Positions 5,788 through 8,313 of a stretch of DNA of 8,313 nt are shown in pieces. Numbering within the stretch: the stretch's first letter is position 1; each line of letters opens with the position of its first letter. This DNA comes from Bacteroidota bacterium. GTDB taxonomy: Bacteria > Bacteroidota > Bacteroidia > UKL13-3. Made by a program: the position numbers and the translations under genes. The stretch is taken from positions 1 to 8,313 of the forward strand of contig RDYC01000283.1 in NCBI GenBank assembly GCA_004293295.1, written 5' to 3'. The notes beneath the pieces were generated by a model, which saw only the letters and a program-made list of their open reading frames with translations, was not told where the DNA came from and made no database searches.

Positions 5788-7230
5788 TTAGGTTGATAAT
5801 CCCAAATCGGTTGCTGTAATGATGAAGCGCTCTTGATAATTATCATAATCGGTATTTACATCCCAAAGATGATGTTCTTTATTGGCTTTAATAATATTAT
5901 CAGCAGCTAATAACCCCATTAAGATACTGTGGTCTTGGTTATTATATTTAAACGCACCATATCTGCCAATAACACTAAGCCCATTCAAGGTATTTAAGTA
6001 CTCTTCTATTGGCTTTAAACGAGTTTTATACCCTTTGTTATACACCGGGTAGCAACTTTTAATGCGATGCACATAGCCGGCCAATATTGGTTTGCCTTGA
6101 GTTAACTTTGTTTTATTCAATTCAGCTGATGCAAGTTCAATAAGCGCGGCATCTTCCTGTGTCCAAATGGGGTCATTATCAAAACACCAATATTCCAAAG
6201 CTACAACTGTAGTTGTTTCTCCGTTTAATATTTCTGGTACCCAGTTTCGGAAGTTAGTAATACGCCCCATTTGTAAATTTTCAGAATGAACGTAAAGCCA
6301 ATTATCAGGAAACAAATTTGTTCCATCCACATTAAGGTAAACCAAAATAGTATTACGGAATTTTAAGGTACTTGCTAAATCAACAATATGCGGTGGCACC
6401 TCAGGTAATTGTTTTACCATAGCTGTAAACGGCATAGTAGAAACCACATGATTATAGGCTATTTTTTCTCCTGTAATTAATTCAATGCCCGTTACAATTT
6501 TTCCGGTTTTAAGTACACGTTGTACAGGCGTATTAAGAAAAACCTTACCCCCATTTGCATTGATAAACCTTTCCATTCGCTCATAAATCATACCTGTACC
6601 TCCAAGGGGATAAGCAAATTGCTCTACAAGGGTTTTATGTTTTTTTACAGTAAAGCCAAAAGCATTTTTTATTGCTTCGCCTAGCGAAAATTTTTTGATA
6701 CGTTGTGCAGCAAAATCATCATCTAATTCTTTGCAACTTATTCCCCAAAGTTTTTCGCTATACGTTTTGAAGAACAGTTGAAATAATTTTTTGCCAAATT
6801 TATTGGTTACCCAACTTTCAAAAGAGCCATCTTGCCGTGTTGGATTTATTTTTTGATACAAGTAACTGAGCACACAACGTATTGAAGTAAATGCACCCAA
6901 CTTACTCAACGCATCAAAAGCTTTAATGGGGTAAAAGTAAAATTTGTTGTTATAATATATCCGTGTGAGCCTATTTACCATGCGGTAATCCTTGCCTGCC
7001 ACCTCAAGCCAAATTTTATTTACACGGGCATCCTCACTATAAAAACGATGTGGGCCTAAATCAACCTTTTGATTCCATAAATTGATTGTTTTGGCTAAGC
7101 CTCCCACTTGTGGGGCAGCTTCATATAAATGCACTTCAACACCAGCTTTGGCTAATTGATAAGCGGCAGTAATGCCTGCGGGGCCTGCACCAATTACAGC
7201 TACTTTAAGTTGTGCTTTATCTACGTTCAT
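5788..7230 (-). CDS. FAD-dependent oxidoreductase, UDP-galactopyranose mutase / protoporphyrinogen oxidase-like
   Basis: This 480-residue soluble flavoprotein has an N-terminal Rossmann dinucleotide site VAVIGAGPAGITAAYQLAKA (10-29) with the ribose-binding Glu at 37. QVGGLAKT (41-48) and DLGPHRF (57-63), typical of the amine-oxidase/UGM-like superfamily, follow. EKLWGI (159-164) and AQRIKKFSLGEAIKNA (175-190) match a subgroup common in cell-surface glycan loci. The C-terminal FAD block is IGRYGAFKYNNQDHSILMGL (421-440). The YPLGGTGMIYERM stretch (207-219) corresponds to a segment usually reading YP..GPGM.WE in that subgroup, so it is slightly divergent. The reaction is not known. A redox step or a redox-neutral rearrangement of a sugar or lipid-linked sugar is most likely, and true UDP-galactopyranose mutase activity should not be assumed. 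It is on the operon strand but separated by 211 nt from the GT87 gene, and its own upstream gap holds a palindrome. The start is the ATG at 7230, 11 codons before the GxGxxG motif. Confidence 0.8.
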   Translation of the reverse strand: MNVDKAQLKVAVIGAGPAGITAAYQLAKAGVEVHLYEAAPQVGGLAKTINLWNQKVDLGPHRFYSEDARVNKIWLEVAGKDYRMVNRLTRIYYNNKFYFYPIKAFDALSKLGAFTSIRCVLSYLYQKINPTRQDGSFESWVTNKFGKKLFQLFFKTYSEKLWGISCKELDDDFAAQRIKKFSLGEAIKNAFGFTVKKHKTLVEQFAYPLGGTGMIYERMERFINANGGKVFLNTPVQRVLKTGKIVTGIELITGEKIAYNHVVSTMPFTAMVKQLPEVPPHIVDLASTLKFRNTILVYLNVDGTNLFPDNWLYVHSENLQMGRITNFRNWVPEILNGETTTVVALEYWCFDNDPIWTQEDAALIELASAELNKTKLTQGKPILAGYVHRIKSCYPVYNKGYKTRLKPIEEYLNTLNGLSVIGRYGAFKYNNQDHSILMGLLAADNIIKANKEHHLWDVNTDYDNYQERFIITATDLGLST

Positions 7231-7248
7231 AAAATCGCGGTAAAATAG

Positions 7249-7268
7249 TTACAAATTATGATTTGTAA
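7249..7268. repeat. perfect 8-bp inverted repeat just upstream of the FAD oxidoreductase gene
   Basis: TTACAAAT at 7249-7256 and ATTTGTAA at 7261-7268 are exact reverse complements separated by TATG. The element ends 18 nt before the ATG of the oxidoreductase gene. It has the size and symmetry of a homodimeric regulator's operator. It could also form a small stem-loop in the 5' leader close to the start codon. No matching regulator gene is in the window. Confidence 0.45.
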
Positions 7269-7397
7269 AGACCTTTTTTCTTTACATACAAATTCTTACA
7301 ACACCTGTTCAAATTCTACTTTGTTGTTTGTATACGTGTATTGCGATTCTTTTTGCCAACGATATATTGGACTAGCGCTTGTGGCGCTTGCCAAATG

Positions 7398-7427
7398 ATT
7401 AATTTTCGTGACAGGTTAGAAATTAAT
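7398..7427. repeat. 8-bp A/T-rich inverted repeat between toxin gene and FAD oxidoreductase gene
   Basis: ATTAATTT at 7398-7405 pairs exactly with AAATTAAT at 7420-7427 across a 14-nt loop. It lies 54-83 nt downstream of the toxin stop (minus strand). There is no adjacent T-run on the minus strand, so it is not a clear intrinsic terminator. The nearby segment also holds TGGC-GCTT-GCCA at 7382-7393 and a TTGCCAA direct repeat (7353-7359 and 7388-7394), so this gap is unusually rich in short symmetries. Confidence 0.3.
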
Positions 7428-7480
7428 GCAAAGAAAAGTGACTATTCTTGAGCGTTTGCGCCAATTGAGGCAGACCTCTG

Positions 7481-7909
7481 TTAGTGGCTGGTGCTTTCAA
7501 CCATTATCAGTGCTTCTTTCGGAGTAAATGTGGGGAGCGAACTTGCCTTGAAATCTTTTGTATCACGCGTCACAATACAATCTATTTTACTCAAGGATTT
7601 AGCACAATTGTACTGAATAGCATCTTCAAAATCTTTGAACTCCGATTTTAATGCTTCTCTGATTACATACTTTGATACATCAATAATTTCCGTCCATTCT
7701 TGGAGTTCAGAAAGTATTTTGATTGTTTCTGCATGTTTACAAGACTGTCTTAAGATGTAGTAAATGTTGTTATAAGAAACAGATGAAACGTATATGGTTA
7801 CTTTCTTTTTAAACGAATAATCGAAAAGTCTAGCAGCTTCTATGGAAAATGGTTTTCTATCGGCTAGAAAGTCGATTAGCACATTTGTGTCTAGAAATAT
7901 ATGCTTCAT
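7481..7909 (-). CDS. PIN-domain toxin (VapC-like, PIN_3 type)
   Basis: At 142 residues this is a typical single PIN domain, the nuclease fold of VapC-type toxins that cleave RNA using divalent metal. It starts MKHIFLDTNVLIDFLADRKP with the first metal-binding Asp at 7. The central block is EFKDFEDAIQYNCA (90-103), with Asp93 and Asp96. The third block is DCIVTRDTKDF (110-120), where many relatives have TRN; Asp116 and Asp119 are candidate metal ligands. The ATG overlaps the antitoxin stop by 4 nt (ATGA), the usual arrangement that lets the antitoxin be made first. All acidic positions expected for activity are present, so the toxin looks intact. RNA target unknown. The TAA lies at 7481-7483, and 250 nt then separate it from the oxidoreductase start. 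Confidence 0.9.
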   Translation of the reverse strand: MKHIFLDTNVLIDFLADRKPFSIEAARLFDYSFKKKVTIYVSSVSYNNIYYILRQSCKHAETIKILSELQEWTEIIDVSKYVIREALKSEFKDFEDAIQYNCAKSLSKIDCIVTRDTKDFKASSLPTFTPKEALIMVESTSH

Positions 7910-8154
7910 GATTTGTATTTTCCGGCCAGACCAGTCGTCAGAGACTTTTTGTAATCAAAATCTTCAGGTAACTCTATCACTCCCATTAATTTCAAAATTC
8001 GAGGAGATATGGTTTCTTCCTTGTTTTCTTTTGCAGTTAATGTTTTAAGGTAATTTTCCACTATGTCTGATAGACTTTTACCCTTATTTTTAGCATATTT
8101 TTTCGCGACTGAAATTACTGAGTCGTCAATTGTCAGTGTCAGTTTAGTTGTCAT
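7906..8154 (-). CDS. DUF6364 family antitoxin (ribbon-helix-helix-like)
   Basis: This 82-residue protein begins MTTKLTLTIDDSVISVAKKY, a beta strand followed by a helix. KGKSLSDIVENYLKTL (24-39) follows, together giving the ribbon-helix-helix layout of DNA-binding antitoxins. The tail (about 51-82), with SPRILKLMGVIELPEDFDYK and GLAGKYK, is the usual toxin-binding extension of the DUF6364 group. It should neutralise the PIN toxin encoded directly after it and, as is usual for the type, bind and repress their shared promoter. The start is the ATG at 8154. A promoter match and direct repeats immediately upstream support autoregulation. The family assignment is from motif recall. Confidence 0.85.
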   Translation of the reverse strand: MTTKLTLTIDDSVISVAKKYAKNKGKSLSDIVENYLKTLTAKENKEETISPRILKLMGVIELPEDFDYKKSLTTGLAGKYKS

Positions 8155-8191
8155 GATACGTGTGTAATTACCGTCAAAGATACGTGTAATT
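8155..8191. promoter_or_regulatory. candidate operator: direct repeats and palindrome before the antitoxin gene
   Basis: GATACGTGTGTAATT (8155-8169) and GATACGTGTAATT (8179-8191) are near-identical direct repeats with a 24-nt period, the first carrying an extra GT. Between them, GTAATTAC (8164-8171) is a perfect palindrome close to the expected transcription start. Both repeats touch or flank the -7 box, the right place for a ribbon-helix-helix antitoxin to block RNA polymerase. Binding is inferred, not shown. Confidence 0.5.
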
Positions 8192-8206
8192 TTATTCTAT
8201 TTCAAA
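8175..8206 (-). promoter_or_regulatory. Bacteroidota-type promoter of the toxin-antitoxin operon
   Basis: On the minus strand TTTG (8203-8206) is followed after 20 nt by TATCTTTG (8175-8182). This matches both boxes and the spacing of the Bacteroidota consensus TTTG / 19-21 nt / TAnnTTTG. The -7 box ends 20 nt before the antitoxin ATG, giving a very short leader. It is the best promoter match in the window and lies wholly in the 77-nt gap after the upstream gene's stop. Confidence 0.65.
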
Positions 8207-8231
8207 TTTTTCCGAACAAGGCTCTTTGCCA

Positions 8232-8313
8232 CTACACTGCTTTACCATCCCCAAAAAGCAACAGTTTAATGGTTTTGAAAATAATATACATATCATGCCC
8301 CAACGACCATTTT
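8232..8313 (-). CDS. probable polyprenyl-phosphate sugar transferase, C-terminal end (rest outside window)
   Basis: From the right edge the minus strand encodes 26 residues ending in TAG at 8232-8234. They include KWSLGHDMYIIFKTIKLLL and end FGDGKAV. The W-S-x-x-x-D-x-x-I-I-x-x-T-I pattern, followed by a short hydrophobic-basic stretch and a GD..A. end, resembles the extreme C-terminus of bacterial sugar transferases (WcaJ/WbaP-type polyprenyl glycosylphosphotransferases). These load the first sugar phosphate onto undecaprenyl phosphate at the inner membrane. Such a gene fits this locus well. The catalytic part is outside the window, so the call rests on a short tail and context. Confidence 0.55.
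   Translation of the reverse strand, partial: KWSLGHDMYIIFKTIKLLLFGDGKAV

Noticed and set aside
7467..7480. GAGG-CAGA-CCTC hairpin at the end of the toxin gene as a terminator
   Set aside because: The stem is only 4 bp and no T-run follows on the minus strand.
7411..7490. Possible integron attC-like core sites (GTTAG in 7415-7420 and 7480-7485)
   Set aside because: The GTTAG motifs do not fit the full GTTRRRY core with a paired partner, and no integrase or cassette array is present.
7426..7527. Plus-strand ORF of 33 codons starting MQRKVTILERLRQ
   Set aside because: It overlaps the 3' end of the toxin gene in antisense and has no recognisable family, promoter or support from context.

Overview
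The window looks like part of a surface-polysaccharide locus (O-antigen, capsule or exopolysaccharide) of a Bacteroidota bacterium. The sequence is AT-rich. Ribosome-binding sites of the Shine-Dalgarno type are generally absent, and several start codons instead follow A/T-rich runs. The best promoter match is the Bacteroidota type (TTTG, about 20 nt, TAnnTTTG). The DUF5989 and SxtJ proteins match forms common in such glycan clusters. Species cannot be named from this window.

Layout, left to right. At the left edge is the C-terminal end of a plus-strand SGNH/GDSL-type hydrolase (1-312). It converges, only 7 nt apart, with a minus-strand operon. In transcription order that operon is a GT87/DUF2029-type membrane glycosyltransferase (5576-4020), a NodU/CmcH-type O-carbamoyltransferase (4015-2150), a 50-residue DUF5989 membrane protein (2037-1885), an SxtJ-family membrane protein (1882-1520) and a Wzx-like flippase (1504-320). 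Upstream on the same strand, after a gap of 211 nt, is an FAD-dependent oxidoreductase of the UDP-galactopyranose mutase / protoporphyrinogen oxidase-like superfamily (7230-5788). Further upstream is a self-contained type II toxin-antitoxin pair, a DUF6364 antitoxin and a PIN-domain toxin with a 4-nt overlap (8154-7481). It has a good promoter of its own (8175-8206) overlapping direct repeats. At the right edge is the last 26 codons of a probable polyprenyl-phosphate sugar transferase (8313-8232), the enzyme class that starts repeat-unit synthesis.

How the genes may work together (inference): the right-edge transferase primes a lipid-linked unit. The GT87 enzyme adds a sugar from a polyprenyl-phosphate donor, and the carbamoyltransferase decorates a hydroxyl of a sugar or other acceptor. 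The flippase moves a lipid-linked glycan across the inner membrane, and the SGNH protein may add or remove acyl groups. The oxidoreductase probably modifies a sugar or a lipid-linked intermediate. DUF5989 and SxtJ have no established biochemical role. Their position directly after the carbamoyltransferase suggests that they anchor or assist it at the membrane, and this is the least explained system in the window. The toxin-antitoxin pair lies between the priming enzyme and the remaining biosynthetic genes and looks like an independently regulated insertion.

No rRNA, tRNA, CRISPR array, insertion sequence or prophage gene was seen. The two longest gaps (5577-5787 and 7231-7480) are under 300 nt and hold only small candidate elements.
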